DNA of 64,000 nt from NCBI RefSeq assembly GCF_014066305.1, contig NW_023501037.1, positions 248,001 to 312,000 of the forward strand, read 5' to 3'. The notes beneath the pieces are model-generated. The model ran no database searches. It saw only the letters and a list, made by a program, of their open reading frames with translations, and was not told the origin of the DNA. Of this stretch, positions 10,811 through 21,384 are shown in pieces. Each line of letters opens with the position of its first letter. Positions within the stretch are counted from its first letter, which is position 1. A program made the translations under genes and the position numbers. Source of the DNA: Letharia columbiana. Its lineage: Eukaryota; Ascomycota; Lecanoromycetes; Lecanorales; Parmeliaceae.

Positions 10811-12193
10811 CTTTGCATTCAAAGATTTATAGAGAACGAAAAGTCAATCGAACTGTCTCTGAAAAATAGGAAACTTGAGTAGACGTCGTAGCACTAAGGG
10901 CAAGCTGGATGACGCCTCCCTCAAGCGGTAGGCGGAACGCGGAACACATGCGTCGGAGTCTGTGAGCGCCAAGCCTGGATCTTGGCGGCCATCGGACCAC
11001 GGCGCTCCCCCTCCGCACGCACTATCTACCTTACCGATGATTCGGTAATACGTTCAGTGACTACAAGAATAACGAAAAACGCTTACAGGGTATTAGCAGT
11101 CTCTCTGTCTGTTGTGACCCACTTCTTCCAAGCATGTACGATTTCCGATCGAATTGAAAAGGTGTCCTTTCCCACTCCTCGAAGAGCGATTGACCTCTGT
11201 CTAGCTGGATTTTCAGGATACCTATTATAACACCGAACATCGATTTTGACAATCCTGACGAAGACCTGAAACCTAGATTCTGTGGTCTGAAATGTCCTTG
11301 CAGATGGTTAAATGGCGGCTGAGAAGTACTTGAAGGCTACCGTCTAGGAAGCTTCCAGCGGATTCCGCTCGCCGATGGTAATGAAGGCGGCTGCTACTTA
11401 TCAGATCACGAGGTGGTGGCAGGAGGGCAATCCTCAGTGCCCGACTAGAGATAACAGGGCTCATACGAGGTTGCAGATAACAAAGGACGGCTTAGGTCGC
11501 TGACGGAGCACACATTGGTGTCGACCGCGGTATTCTCAAGGGGATGCAAGTAGGCAGCGAATTGAAGGTATTTCGCCGGCCAAGGTGGCTGCTAGTTCTT
11601 TTTGGTTTGGGTCGCTGCTAATTGAGCAAGTAGGACAGGGGACCTGTCGCATTCCTTTGTCCGCCTGATCCCAGCAACGAAACTATTGTAAATCAGGCTT
11701 CGTAGTACCCTTGACCTCACCGTGTGTATAGTGCCAAAGGGTCCTTTCAGAAGATATGATAGGGGACGGTTGTTCTTCTGCCTTTGAGATTCGTAGTTTT
11801 AATTACTCCACATACACGGTACAGGTCATCGAGGGCAAGTGCAATGGATGAGGTAAGCTTTCAAGGGCAACATCAGACCTCTGATGGAAGGTTGACCAAC
11901 GATGCATCGACAGCGGACAGAGGTTTTACCTTTGATGAAAATGACATTGTACATCTCGTAGAATTAAATCGACCAGCGGACTGGCACTTGGCATTGCCAA
12001 CGCAACACCATGAGCTGACTCAAACCGAGAGGCTCATGTTCATTGACGGGACGAGGAGCCTATTACATATTGCGGTGCATGTCATGGCGATGTTGCGCAT
12101 CTTTCTCAACGGTAAGAGATTGAGCTCGACATGCTAGCGCTCAAAGCTCTCGCCATCATGCCATTTCACAATGCGGTTGATAATGTACATCCA
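10811..12193. other. 1.4-kb intergenic region with one weak ORF
   Basis: Apart from the weak candidate at 11844-12137, nothing recognisable is seen. It lies upstream of GDI1 and downstream of the uL29m gene, so it holds the GDI1 promoter. Confidence 0.4.
11844..12137 (+). CDS. weak candidate small ORF
   Basis: An ATG-started frame of 97 codons (begins MDEVSFQGQH) with fairly even amino-acid use. A good splice donor (AACG|gtaaga) lies near its end at about 12112, so it may be the first exon of a small gene. No domain, signal peptide or family resemblance is recognised, and no second exon could be fixed. It may not be a gene. Confidence 0.25.
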   Translation: MDEVSFQGQHQTSDGRLTNDASTADRGFTFDENDIVHLVELNRPADWHLALPTQHHELTQTERLMFIDGTRSLLHIAVHVMAMLRIFLNGKRLSSTC

Positions 12194-13151
12194 CTATGCG
12201 GGTCCAGCTGCAGCTGCAGCTCGAGGCTGTTCGTCAACCTCCTCTTCATCCTGAGCTCAGTCAGCATGTGTGGTTCGTAGAAACACCACAGCAATTGCGT
12301 ACCTCGAAAGATCTTGGCCGATATGCTGGAGTGTCTAGATCAGCTTTAAGGTTGACTTCAGGGTCGTCCTCGGCCACCTTCCGCGCCTCCTCCCACGCAT
12401 ACCAGCGTTCGGTAAGCGTGTGCTTTATCTTGGCTTGTGTTTGCCGAATCTGACCGAATCACGGAGGTCAGCCTTGACATCAAGACAAGCTTTGAATCTT
12501 ACGCGTGGATCGAAGGCAGTCTGTGTCGCTGGAGACCCTTACCGTCATATCACGCTTTCTTGCCCCCTTTAGTTGGGGTACGAATTGCAGTCGTTTTCGT
12601 TCCTTAAATTCTGTGGCAAGTCTGTTTCGTTCCTTACAGCATATGTACCATAGCGAATGTAGATCTTCCCAGGACTTATGCCGTAGTTCTTCAACAGTCC
12701 AGGGGCGACCTGCACCAATTAGTCGGTTAGATTGAACTTGGGGACCTAGCATACCAGTCCCAATTACATCTTCTGGTGTACTCAATGCCTTTCGGTTCTT
12801 ATTGAAGAAACCCCAGAGCCCGTGGTCCGAATCGACTGGGATCTTTGATCTCTTCGTCGGATCCAGCACAGGTTGTGGGAGCGGCTGCTTCGACATGCCG
12901 TTTGGATACCTGAGGCCGGTTCTTCGTAGCGCTGATTCACCTCTATGCGGATTGCCATCACGTTTCTTGTTCGCGCGCACAGAGAGAGTCGCTGTTGTTG
13001 AGAATGAGGATCGTTGATGTAAAGGTTGGGGGATCGAATCTAGCAACGGCGCAAGGAAAATGGGAGGGTGCAATTCTCGTGAGAGGCCAGAGACTTTTCG
13101 TAAGATTGGAAGCTGACGTGTCAATGAACGGCCTGACATCCTGTTTCTCAA
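12194..13151 (-). CDS. MRPL4: mitochondrial large-subunit ribosomal protein uL29 (MRPL4/MRP-L47)
   Basis: Component of the mitochondrial 54S ribosomal subunit near the exit tunnel. The N-terminus is rich in Arg/Ser with hydroxylated residues and few acids, as in a presequence (MSGRSLTRQLPILRK). The MRP-L47 core is visible: RPWTVEELRHKSWEDLHSLWYICCKERNRLATE, quoted in parts, then after an intron the helix with IKHTLTERWYAWEEARKVA, and an acidic/Ala-rich end from a further exon (EEEVDEQ...AAAAAGPA, stop at 12194). A 45-nt in-frame intron at 12710-12754 (gtatgc..ctaac..gcag) probably separates EDVIGTG from RPWTVEEL. Two more introns lie in the C-terminal third. The first ATG at 13151 or the one 12 bases downstream could be used. 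NOT2 is divergent. Confidence 0.88.
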
Positions 13152-13439
13152 CGGATACGATGCTGGCTATGAGCAAAAAGTGAATTGAAGCTTTGGAAGC
13201 CAGCCACGGTTCGGAACATCAAAAATCCGATAGACGCGGCAAGCGCGCCTGAACATGGCAACCCGAGCTCTCTTTTTGGCGAGGCAGGAACATTCAAGAA
13301 AAGTGATAGAAAAGATCTTTGGCAGCCATGAATCGACAAGGTAAGACACCATCTCTATACCTACTGTATCTTTCCTGGCCACCGGAGCAGTACCTACAAC
13401 AGCTTTTATCCCACACGGATCTTGGGCAGCGGTCTGAAA

Positions 13440-15954
13440 ATGCCTGGATACTCTGTGGACGAAGGGTACCCTTCGCCCAAAAAGAAAATTGGGAGCGCCA
13501 GAACGTCAAAGAAGTCCAAGAGGAGGAACGCTATCCGCTATGTGGAGTGGTCGGGGGAGCAGGAATCCGTTAAATCAAGTCCTACGGAGGTCCAGCAGCA
13601 GGCTCAAGACGTTGCGGGTGAAGATGAGGCCAGTCCTGAATTTGCTGGAGAGGGAATGATTCCTGTAGCCTTTGAAAATGCTTTGGAAACTCCCACCTCT
13701 CTGGACCACCAAATGACGGACGCATCCCCTGACAGCCCTGCAACCGCTCCCCAAACCCCCTCCCCTCCTGAGGATCAACACGAGGATGCTGCCCCTCCGC
13801 AGTTACATTCACCTACGACTAGCGAACACACGGAAGAAATCTATGAAATTCAACGGGCCCAAGAAGAGCAAAAGGCTGACGAATGGCCATCAGAGAACAT
13901 GCGTCCAAATGCGCAGAACCTGCGATATGGGGGCTACCCCGCGCAACCAGCACCCCAGAATCGAAACACGCCATTAGGCTCGGGAAGATTGCAAAATACT
14001 ACAAAACTAGGTGCATTTGAAATCCTTGCACCTCGCGCTGTACAACGGAACGCTGACGCTTTTCGAGCTTGTTAGGTAATGGCACGAACTGGGGTTTTGG
14101 AGCACCTGCAAATGGCGCGCCAGGACTACCCAGCGTCCAACCGAGCCAGACAGGCGTAGCCACATCAAGCTTTGCGCAGAGAATCGGTGGTTCTCAACCC
14201 GCGGCACCTCTAGACTTATCGTAAGTATATGGTTCTACCTACACTGCTTGCTATGTTCTAGAGACTAGTGGACTTGGACGCAGTCTGAATCGTGCTGATT
14301 TAGCTATGTCGTCTTAATAGCGAATTTCCTTCTTTATCTGGCACATCTCAACCTCAATACCAAAACACAAGCCAAGCTATATGGGCAAATCAACGAGTCG
14401 CTCAACAGACTCCTGTCCAGCGTCCGCAACAATCACATCCAGTAAGCTCGCAAGCACAGCAACAGCATCAGCCAAATCAGCAAAGTCAGGATCAGTCTCA
14501 GAGAGGGAATGATGACATGTACTCTGCGTCATCCAATTTGCAAAATTCGCTGGATGATCATCGCTACGGTGGCCAGAGTGGAATTGGTCAAATGCCGGTA
14601 TCTCGCCAGCCTCAGCCAACTAGTGTCGATGACTTTCCGCCTCTGGGTAGAAATGGTACCGATGAAAGCGATAGCGATCGAAGGAACCTGATGCAGAATG
14701 CAGGTTTCGGCGGATTCTCAAACGCCAACACTTTCTCATTGCCGCAAGATCAGATACAAACACGCCACGGCTTACCAAGCGCCTCAAGCAGTCAAGCGAA
14801 CAACACACGATCTTCCTCGATGGTGGAAAGACTTACGTCCCCCAATGGCGTGGGGTTTGGAGGTAATGATGACGAGACATCCAGGCAGTCTACACAAATC
14901 CCATTGACTATTAATTAGCATCTTCCACTGGACGGTCACCGATCGAGTCGAATCGTCAAGGCCAAGCTGGGATGCAGGACCATGACAGAAATGTAAGCAA
15001 ATTTGTTGATGCTTTAAGCTGCATCGTATCGTCTGACCAGCCAGATAGATTATATCGACAACGCAGGGCAATACTCGGAACGAGCACGCTTTGAATGCGT
15101 TACTAACCAGTTTCAACGATTCACAATTCCCACCTCAACGGCAGACAAGCCAGCCGCAGCAGCCCCCGCAGGGCCGGCAAGATTATGGGGCTAGGACAGG
15201 CGACTCATCTCGATCGAACCATACGCCAGATCGAACACCATTATCACAGATGAGTGCAATTGATGAATTTGGCCTACCAGGGTTTCTGAGCACAATCAGC
15301 AATGATCATCCAGAGGTCTCTTATCTCGCGAGAGGTCAGGACTTGACCACTCTTGGCCTCAATCTTAATTCTGCAGAGTGTGTCATCACCACCAGCTAGA
15401 CAGGTATTTTCGCGAAGCTGATGAGGCTATGCAGACCTCTTTATCCCACTTTCGCCGGACCTTTCGCGGATCCAGGCTCAAGACCGATGCAGCCAGACTT
15501 CCGATTACCCGAATGTTACACTGTCGACAACATCCACCATGTGAGGGAGAAAATACCACACTTTTCCGATGAGACACTCTTTTGGATTTTCTACACCCAA
15601 CCGCGAGACATCATACAGGAATTTGCTGCCACTGAACTGTATGTTTAATACGCGTGACCAAGAATTTCTCACTGACCCGATTTCAAGAACGAACCGCAAT
15701 TGGAGGTTCCATACCGACCTCAAAATGTGGCTCACGAAAGACATCACTCTACCTGAGCCGATACAGATGAGTGTCGAGAAGGAGCAAGGGAGCTACGTGT
15801 TCTTCAATCAAATGGCGTGGGAGAAGGTCAGGGTGCGTAACCGGACTGCTCCCCCGAGTTATTTGATAGACGCTGATAATGGGTAAAGGTATCAAACTTT
15901 GAGCTACAGTATAAGCAACTGGCACCTAGCTTGTCGCGTCCGAATGGTCCATGA
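13440..15954 (+). CDS. NOT2: CCR4-NOT complex subunit 2
   Basis: Scaffold subunit of the CCR4-NOT deadenylase and transcription complex. The C-terminal NOT box is clear: PDFRLPECYTVDN, KIPHFSDETLFWIFYTQPRDI, NRNWRFHTDLKMWL, ending LAPSLSRPNGP with stop at 15952-15954. Middle motifs include LDLSEFPSLSGT, VDDFPPLGRNGTDE and the GQDLTTLGLNLN stretch. Seven or so introns are inferred, each restoring these motifs (for example 'TTATC|..|CGAATTTCC' gives LSEFPS). Q/N/P-rich disordered linkers are usual for the family. The 5' end is unsettled: an ATG at 13328 (MNRQ, typical for fungal NOT2) is followed by a GT donor, but its phase does not match the 13440 frame. The first ~150 residues from 13440 are not obviously NOT2-like. 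Confidence 0.88.
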
Positions 15955-16099
15955 TCGTTTCAGCGAAGGCGTTGGATGGTTGAAGATGGTAACGGTATCC
16001 TTGATGTCGCAGGCCTTTAGAAGCCGTCATGGCTGGGGCTTAGAGCTTCATGCTCTTATGGCTCATCGATGCTTGGCTTACCATTAGGAATGAGGTGAC

Positions 16100-16181
16100 A
16101 GGCAAACGAAATGGTATCTTCGTCATAGCACTGAGGTGCTAGGCAAAAGAATTGGTATCTTCATCATAGCACTGAGGTGCT
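16100..16181. repeat. two-copy 41-bp tandem repeat with hairpin
   Basis: Two near-identical 41-bp units lie head to tail (16100-16140 and 16141-16181). Each ends in AGCAC-TGAG-GTGCT, a 5-bp stem with a 4-base loop. They sit between the NOT2 stop and the 3' end of the hydrolase gene, so they may fall in the overlapping 3' UTRs of convergent genes. The remainder of 15955-16283 holds nothing else recognisable. Confidence 0.85.
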
Positions 16182-16283
16182 ACCCTCCTTGTCAAACATC
16201 TACCTTTCTACATTGCTGCAGTTTCGTGATGTTGGTTACCTCTAGAAGTGCTAATCACGCAGCTTACCATACCTTACCCAGCT

Positions 16284-18074
16284 TTAATCCTTTACTCTGA
16301 ATCGATAGGCATCCTTCCGGTCCAGGTAAACCACCTTATCTCCCAGCCCCGCTTCCTCCATCGCCTTCTTGAAATCCGACAGCGGCGAGAGGAAGACATC
16401 GTAGTCACTACGTTACTCTCAGCAAGCTGTTCACCCACAAGCCAAACAAATCACGGAGTTACGATCCGTCAACTTCCTCTACCTAACTCAACTGGCCAAG
16501 ACCTCATTCCCTCCCTCAACCAGACATGAAAACGCTGACAGCGCAAAGGAAAGGGGAATGAAACTCCCAACTCACTCATAATGAATCGGAATCGTCAGAT
16601 CCGGCCCGATCATCTGCACCAACTTGACGCCTTGCTCGGCGTCCATGGTGACCATGAGCAAGGGCACGCTCGGGGAAGGGATGGTGGTGCCGCCGAGGTG
16701 GACGAGCATGAGGTCGACGTGGGGGTAGCGGGTCGGGATCTCGGCGAGCTCGGGGACGAGGAGGGTGTCGCCGGAGACGTAGATGCGGTAGCCGGGGCGG
16801 AAGGCGGACGCCGGGGAGCCGCGGCCGAGTTCGAGCATCCAGCCGTTCGTGGGGGGCACCTGGACCCGCCTCCGTCAACCAACGCTCCTCATCCGAATCC
16901 GCACACCGGGAGGAAGGGAATCGGAAACGGTGGCGGTCGCACTCACCGCGCCCAACAGATCGTTCATCTTCCCGGCCACGCCCCCCGGACCGGGCGGGAC
17001 GTGTTTGCCCGGCATCCCCGTCACTTTGATCGCGGCCTCCTTGCCGGCGATGCCGACGAGGCATTCGTCGAAGAAGTCGAGGTCGTGCACGGCGGTGAAG
17101 GCTTCGCCGGGGTCCTTGGAGGCGGAAGCGAGGTGCGATTTGGCGTGCGGGGTCGTGATGATGGGAAGGTCTGGGGGGGGTCGCGGGGAGGGTGGGTCAG
17201 TGTGGGTGTTGCGATGGAGGTTGAATGGATCGAGTGAGTGGGGGGACGGAATCGGTGATGTGGTGCATCTCGAGGAAAGACAGACAGACTCTAGGAGACA
17301 AGCTTACCGCGACGGAGGGATGCTTCGACGTGCTGGTCGAAATGGTCGCTGTTTCACCTCCCGGAATGAGCGTCGGTTATATCTATCCATTTCTTGCGGA
17401 ATGGGGATTGTGACTGGACCGATGATGATGGAAATGGGGTCTCGGGCATTGGGAAGATGGAAGTTAAGGTGGGCATGTTTGGGGGGAAGAAGGGGGAAGG
17501 AAGACGCACGCGTGATAATGGGACAGACAGATCAGATCGATCCGCGGCAGGTCATGCAGGTCGACCGCCGGGTTGGTACGACGGGTGCCCGTGACCCCGG
17601 GCCCGAGATGGACGTGATCGCCCGCGTGGAGGAAATTCTGTACGTGTGCTCAGAATTTGTGTGTCTCTCTCTCTCTCCCGTCTAGGGGAAAGAAAAACCC
17701 CCCCCTCAAAAATCGTAGTAAGGGATAGGGATAGGGATGGGGATACCGGATCCGTCATCAACCGAACCCCCTCCCATTCTCTGCCCCAAACGTCAGTCAA
17801 CAAAACATATCACACCCCATCTCTCCCTCTACTTCTTCCGCTATTCTTTTCTCCCTCCCTCCCTCCCCCCCAACACCACCCACACCTCCACAAACAAGAC
17901 GTACAAAATCGTAGTCGCCGTCCCCACAAACAACAACCTCGCGTTCTCGCCCCCAGCGACGCTCGGATGCACTTTCGTTTCCCCGGCGTCCGGGAGGGCG
18001 TCCGGCACCGTAGCGGCGGTGGGGAAGTCTCTCGTCGCCGGCTGCGTGTGGTCGGGGTCGAGGGTGAGGTGTTT

Positions 18075-18077
<3 letters not shown>
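16284..18077 (-). CDS. metallo-beta-lactamase-fold hydrolase (UlaG/NAPE-PLD-like)
   Basis: Zinc-dependent hydrolase of unknown substrate. Seven exons are read on the minus strand from ATG 18075-18077 to TAA 16284-16286. The first encodes MKHLTLDPDH and ends in the first beta strand LLFVGTATT. The next carries EWEGVRLMTDP, then NFLHAGDHVHLGPGV. The metal-binding HxHxDH motif SHYHADHFD is split by an intron and reads correctly only when joined. Later strands include PIITTPHAKSHL, the GDT ligand region RIYVSGDTLLVPEL, HVDLMLVHLGG, and the final His in TIPIHYEDYDVF. This arrangement matches the beta-lactamase superfamily-2 proteins of fungi annotated as Zn-dependent hydrolases. A GTT/AAC microsatellite abuts the start codon. 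The middle exons are strongly GC-rich compared with the flanks. Confidence 0.88.
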
Positions 18078-18108
<31 letters not shown>

Positions 18109-18123
18109 ATTGTTATTATTATT
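18076..18123. repeat. (GTT)n trinucleotide repeat at the hydrolase start codon
   Basis: About nine GTT units followed by ATT/GTT variants. On the minus strand this reads (AAC)n immediately 5' of the ATG of the hydrolase gene, so it is transcribed as 5' UTR or promoter sequence. Confidence 0.9.
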
Positions 18124-18798
18124 GCGGTTTTTGTTCGAGGGGGGAGGTAATAGAGTAAGTGGTAGAGAGTATGCGGTCATAGCTCCAGAAACTATCTGAC
18201 CTACCTATGACGACAGCGACTGCGGGACTAATACAGTCTCTGCAGCGCGAAACGAAACTGCTATCCTCGCCGGCTGTTGCGACGTTGTTGTTTAATTTGT
18301 TCTGGTCCACGGAGCGCAGTGGGTATGAGCAAGGAAATGGCGAGATACGGGACACCCTACGTGCGAGCTTCCAGAGGGAGAGGGTGGAATATGTTCTCCG
18401 TCATCCAAACACCGTGATTGGTAGGTATATAATACACACTTCAAGGTCATTAAACCAGCTACGGGAAGAATGGAAAGTCACAGGTCGGAAGAATAGGAAG
18501 TCGTAATCGTGCCACATCAGCGAGACGCTCGTCCTGGAGACTATGAAAATCATCCACCTTTGAAATGCGACCTACCGTATGCTGAGGAATGCTGATATAA
18601 TGAAATGCCTCGAGATACGCTCCGCTTGTCCGCTCGAAATAATCAAGACACGCTCTTTTTCAAGGTTGAACGTAAGAAAGAAGGACCGCTGTTAAAGTAA
18701 GGCCACAATGCTCAATGCATATTACAAGTCATCGCATCGTAGTCCCATTGCTGTCGTTGTCCTCTATGCGTCGTGCCGTATATCTCAGGTCATCTGTT
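18124..18798. other. intergenic, no gene seen
   Basis: Promoter side of the hydrolase gene and 3' side of the kinase-like gene. Only short chance frames are present. Confidence 0.4.
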
Positions 18799-21384
18799 CT
18801 ACCCTGGGCCGTTTCGTCCTTCGCTTGGTGTTGCTGATTGCTCAACTCTGGGGTCGTTGTACTCTATTCCGAGGTCGTGTGTCATGTCCCCGTGCTTTCC
18901 TCCCCCTATTCCCGGCTTGTCAATAGTCAGACTCTCATGCCCACCCACCCCGGCCAACTCCATGCGAGCCCGCTCCCTAGGCCCCGTGTCCGTCAAATCC
19001 ATATCCGCAAGTCCCGAATCCACATGCTCAATATCGCGTCTCCACCTCTCCACATTTTTCCCCCTTCGAGCGTTATCTAAATTCGCAAAGTCGATCTCGT
19101 CGTCGAAATCGTCAAGCGTGTCGCGATGGATTAGGTAAGGTGTACCGTCCATGTTGATCTCTTCCCACTCGCGATCGCCCGTTGGGGAGATGGGGATGAC
19201 TTGTGCTTCACCACTTTCGCTTTGGCCAGGAGATATGTTGTCGGATGCATACGAGGGTTGGAGTAGGCTTCTCTTCAAAGGCTGAAGAGGTGTGTGACTG
19301 ATGCTCAGGGAGGGCGATCCATCGAGGGGGATACCGGCACGGTCAATTCGAGCAGGAGAGTATCGTCTACCACGGAAAATTTTGCTCTCGTCGATCTCTT
19401 GATCTCGGGAGCGATTTCTGGAGGAGCGTTCCAACCGCGATGCGCCAGATGTTAGTTCCCGGTCCTCCTGTTGATATCGACTCTGCCTTTCTCGGAAACT
19501 CTCCCCTATGACGTCGGCACCCTCAGCTTGTACGGTGGACGAGCCGTCCCAGTGTTCAGAGTTTGGGACCAGCGCATGAGTTTCCTTTGACGAAATTGGC
19601 AAGTACTCTTCGACCATCCCCGGAGCGTCGAAAAGAGCAAGAAGGTCCCTGGCTGCCAGCCTCTGCTTTGATTTCGCCGCGAGACATGTTAATGCCAGAT
19701 CTCGGAAGTGATTGGGGACATTAGGTTCGGCATCGTCCAGGGTCAAAGGTCGGGGCTGTCGCTCCGGCTCATCTTTTTCCATTGCCAAGGCCCACAGCAC
19801 CATGCCCAGCTGATAGAGATCGGACTTCACCCCAATGTACATTGACAGCCTTTGTCCGCTCTCCACAAGTGGTACCATCTCCGGAGACTCCCAGCCCACA
19901 GGACATCCTCGACGGTTGATGTCGATTATCTGAGCTTCATCGTTCTCGTCGATTACGATGTTCGAAAGTGTGAAATCTCCCTGCACGAAGCCAGCTTCGT
20001 GGATGTTGGAGAGTCCCTGAACAATCTGCTTTGCCCATAATTCTCGCCTTTCCCATGGGATGCGAGGGATGTGGCCTTCCTTGCTATCGTAGAGAATGTC
20101 AATGAGGGCACCTCGGTCGGCATAGCTAAGCAACAGCCCCTTGATCAGGCTCTTGTCCTCATTGACCACCAGTCCTTTGAGCTGTATGACATTCTTCGCA
20201 TCCACAAGCTCGCTCAGAGCATTGACCTCGTACAAGAACTCGTCCACACTGTCTGGACCCGGTATCTCTTTCTTGATCCATGTATGCTCGCCCGCATTGA
20301 CTCTGTAGACGAAACCGGACATGTGTTCATCGAAATGCAGCTCGCTTTCTCTGTATTGACGGCATGAGAGATGCTTCACCAGATGTACGGCCGGATACGG
20401 GATGATTTCGTTAACATCTTCGGTGACATGTACATGTAGCCTTTCATCCTTCGTTTCAAGCTTGAGGTTTGTGACAGTTTCGTAGAATTGGATATCTGGC
20501 AGTGACATACGTATCGACTCGTAGACCCGGGCACTCTTGTCCTTCTGGTAATGGAGACTCTGGAGATCTGCCTCGAGAGAGTCCGGCGGCGCGTCTCGAT
20601 AGTCGCACGAAACCGTCACTCGTCTCCATCGATCAGGTGTTTCGGCGTATGTGATGAAGAATTTCTCTCGTGGTGTTTTATCCCGGAAATGCATGCTCAG
20701 GTTGAGGATCCATTTCTTCTTCAGCTCCTCGGCGAGTTCTTCGTCGACCGCGTCGTCGTAGGATACTTCTGACATGGGGGCTTCGTCTTCCTGGAAGTCA
20801 GGTGGAGACTGCGGCGGAGGTGGTGGTGGTGGTGGTGGTGGAGGAGGGACCTGCTCCCCCGGTTGTTGTGAGAGTTGAATTGATGTGTTTAGACCAAGGC
20901 GTTCGTCAATCGATGCGAAGGCATCGCGAAGATCTGGGGGCACTGATCGCTCCCTTCTTGCCTGACGTGGCGGATCAGGAACCGCACTCAGAGCTCTCTG
21001 ACGGACCTTTGAAACATCACGGCGTTCCTTAATGGTCGGTTGGACGGGCGTCAGATTTTTTCGCTGTTCTTCCTCCTGCCTCTTGAAGGTTGTTGAGCGC
21101 GGCAAGCCCACAAAGCCTTTACGGGAAAAGCGTCGCCCAACTCCTGGTCTCGCAGGCGTTTGAGGTGGTGTATCCTGTTTGGGATCCGGACACGGCGTTT
21201 CCTCCGACTTGGACCATTTCCGAAAATTGAGAAAGTCTCTTAACCGCCGCCTCTGCTCGACCTTGTCCGTCTGATTTTCAGGCTCGGCGTCGAATTGCTC
21301 GGGATGAGTGGGCAGCTCTGTCATTGCTACCGCCATTGGCATGAATGAAGTAGCACAAGGGGGGGCTGTGTATGGAGTCACCAA
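18799..21384 (-). CDS. large fungal protein with atypical protein-kinase domain
   Basis: Single-exon frame of 861 residues. The N-terminal ~200 residues are disordered, with basic/Pro-rich stretches and a run of 13 prolines encoded by (GGT)n at about 20817-20842. A kinase-like fold occupies roughly residues 330-600. It shows an N-lobe segment with WIKKEIPGPDSVDEF (a Lys in a plausible VAIK position), LLLSYADRGALIDIL as the hinge region, then GFVQGDFTLSNIVID as catalytic loop (HRD replaced by QGD, Asp and Asn kept) and IIDINRRGCPVGWESPEM (DFG replaced by DIN). KSDLYQLGMVLWALA is the subdomain IX helix. The C-terminus is again disordered. It may be an active divergent kinase or a pseudokinase; the sequence alone does not decide. 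Confidence 0.8.
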   Translation of the reverse strand: MVTPYTAPPCATSFMPMAVAMTELPTHPEQFDAEPENQTDKVEQRRRLRDFLNFRKWSKSEETPCPDPKQDTPPQTPARPGVGRRFSRKGFVGLPRSTTFKRQEEEQRKNLTPVQPTIKERRDVSKVRQRALSAVPDPPRQARRERSVPPDLRDAFASIDERLGLNTSIQLSQQPGEQVPPPPPPPPPPPPQSPPDFQEDEAPMSEVSYDDAVDEELAEELKKKWILNLSMHFRDKTPREKFFITYAETPDRWRRVTVSCDYRDAPPDSLEADLQSLHYQKDKSARVYESIRMSLPDIQFYETVTNLKLETKDERLHVHVTEDVNEIIPYPAVHLVKHLSCRQYRESELHFDEHMSGFVYRVNAGEHTWIKKEIPGPDSVDEFLYEVNALSELVDAKNVIQLKGLVVNEDKSLIKGLLLSYADRGALIDILYDSKEGHIPRIPWERRELWAKQIVQGLSNIHEAGFVQGDFTLSNIVIDENDEAQIIDINRRGCPVGWESPEMVPLVESGQRLSMYIGVKSDLYQLGMVLWALAMEKDEPERQPRPLTLDDAEPNVPNHFRDLALTCLAAKSKQRLAARDLLALFDAPGMVEEYLPISSKETHALVPNSEHWDGSSTVQAEGADVIGESFRERQSRYQQEDRELTSGASRLERSSRNRSRDQEIDESKIFRGRRYSPARIDRAGIPLDGSPSLSISHTPLQPLKRSLLQPSYASDNISPGQSESGEAQVIPISPTGDREWEEINMDGTPYLIHRDTLDDFDDEIDFANLDNARRGKNVERWRRDIEHVDSGLADMDLTDTGPRERARMELAGVGGHESLTIDKPGIGGGKHGDMTHDLGIEYNDPRVEQSATPSEGRNGPG

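Noticed and set aside
16576..17685. Long GC-rich frames on both strands over the hydrolase gene (for example 16849-17685 + and 16576-17064 -)
   Set aside because: High GC makes stop codons rare here. Only the spliced minus-strand frame gives a recognisable metallo-beta-lactamase fold.
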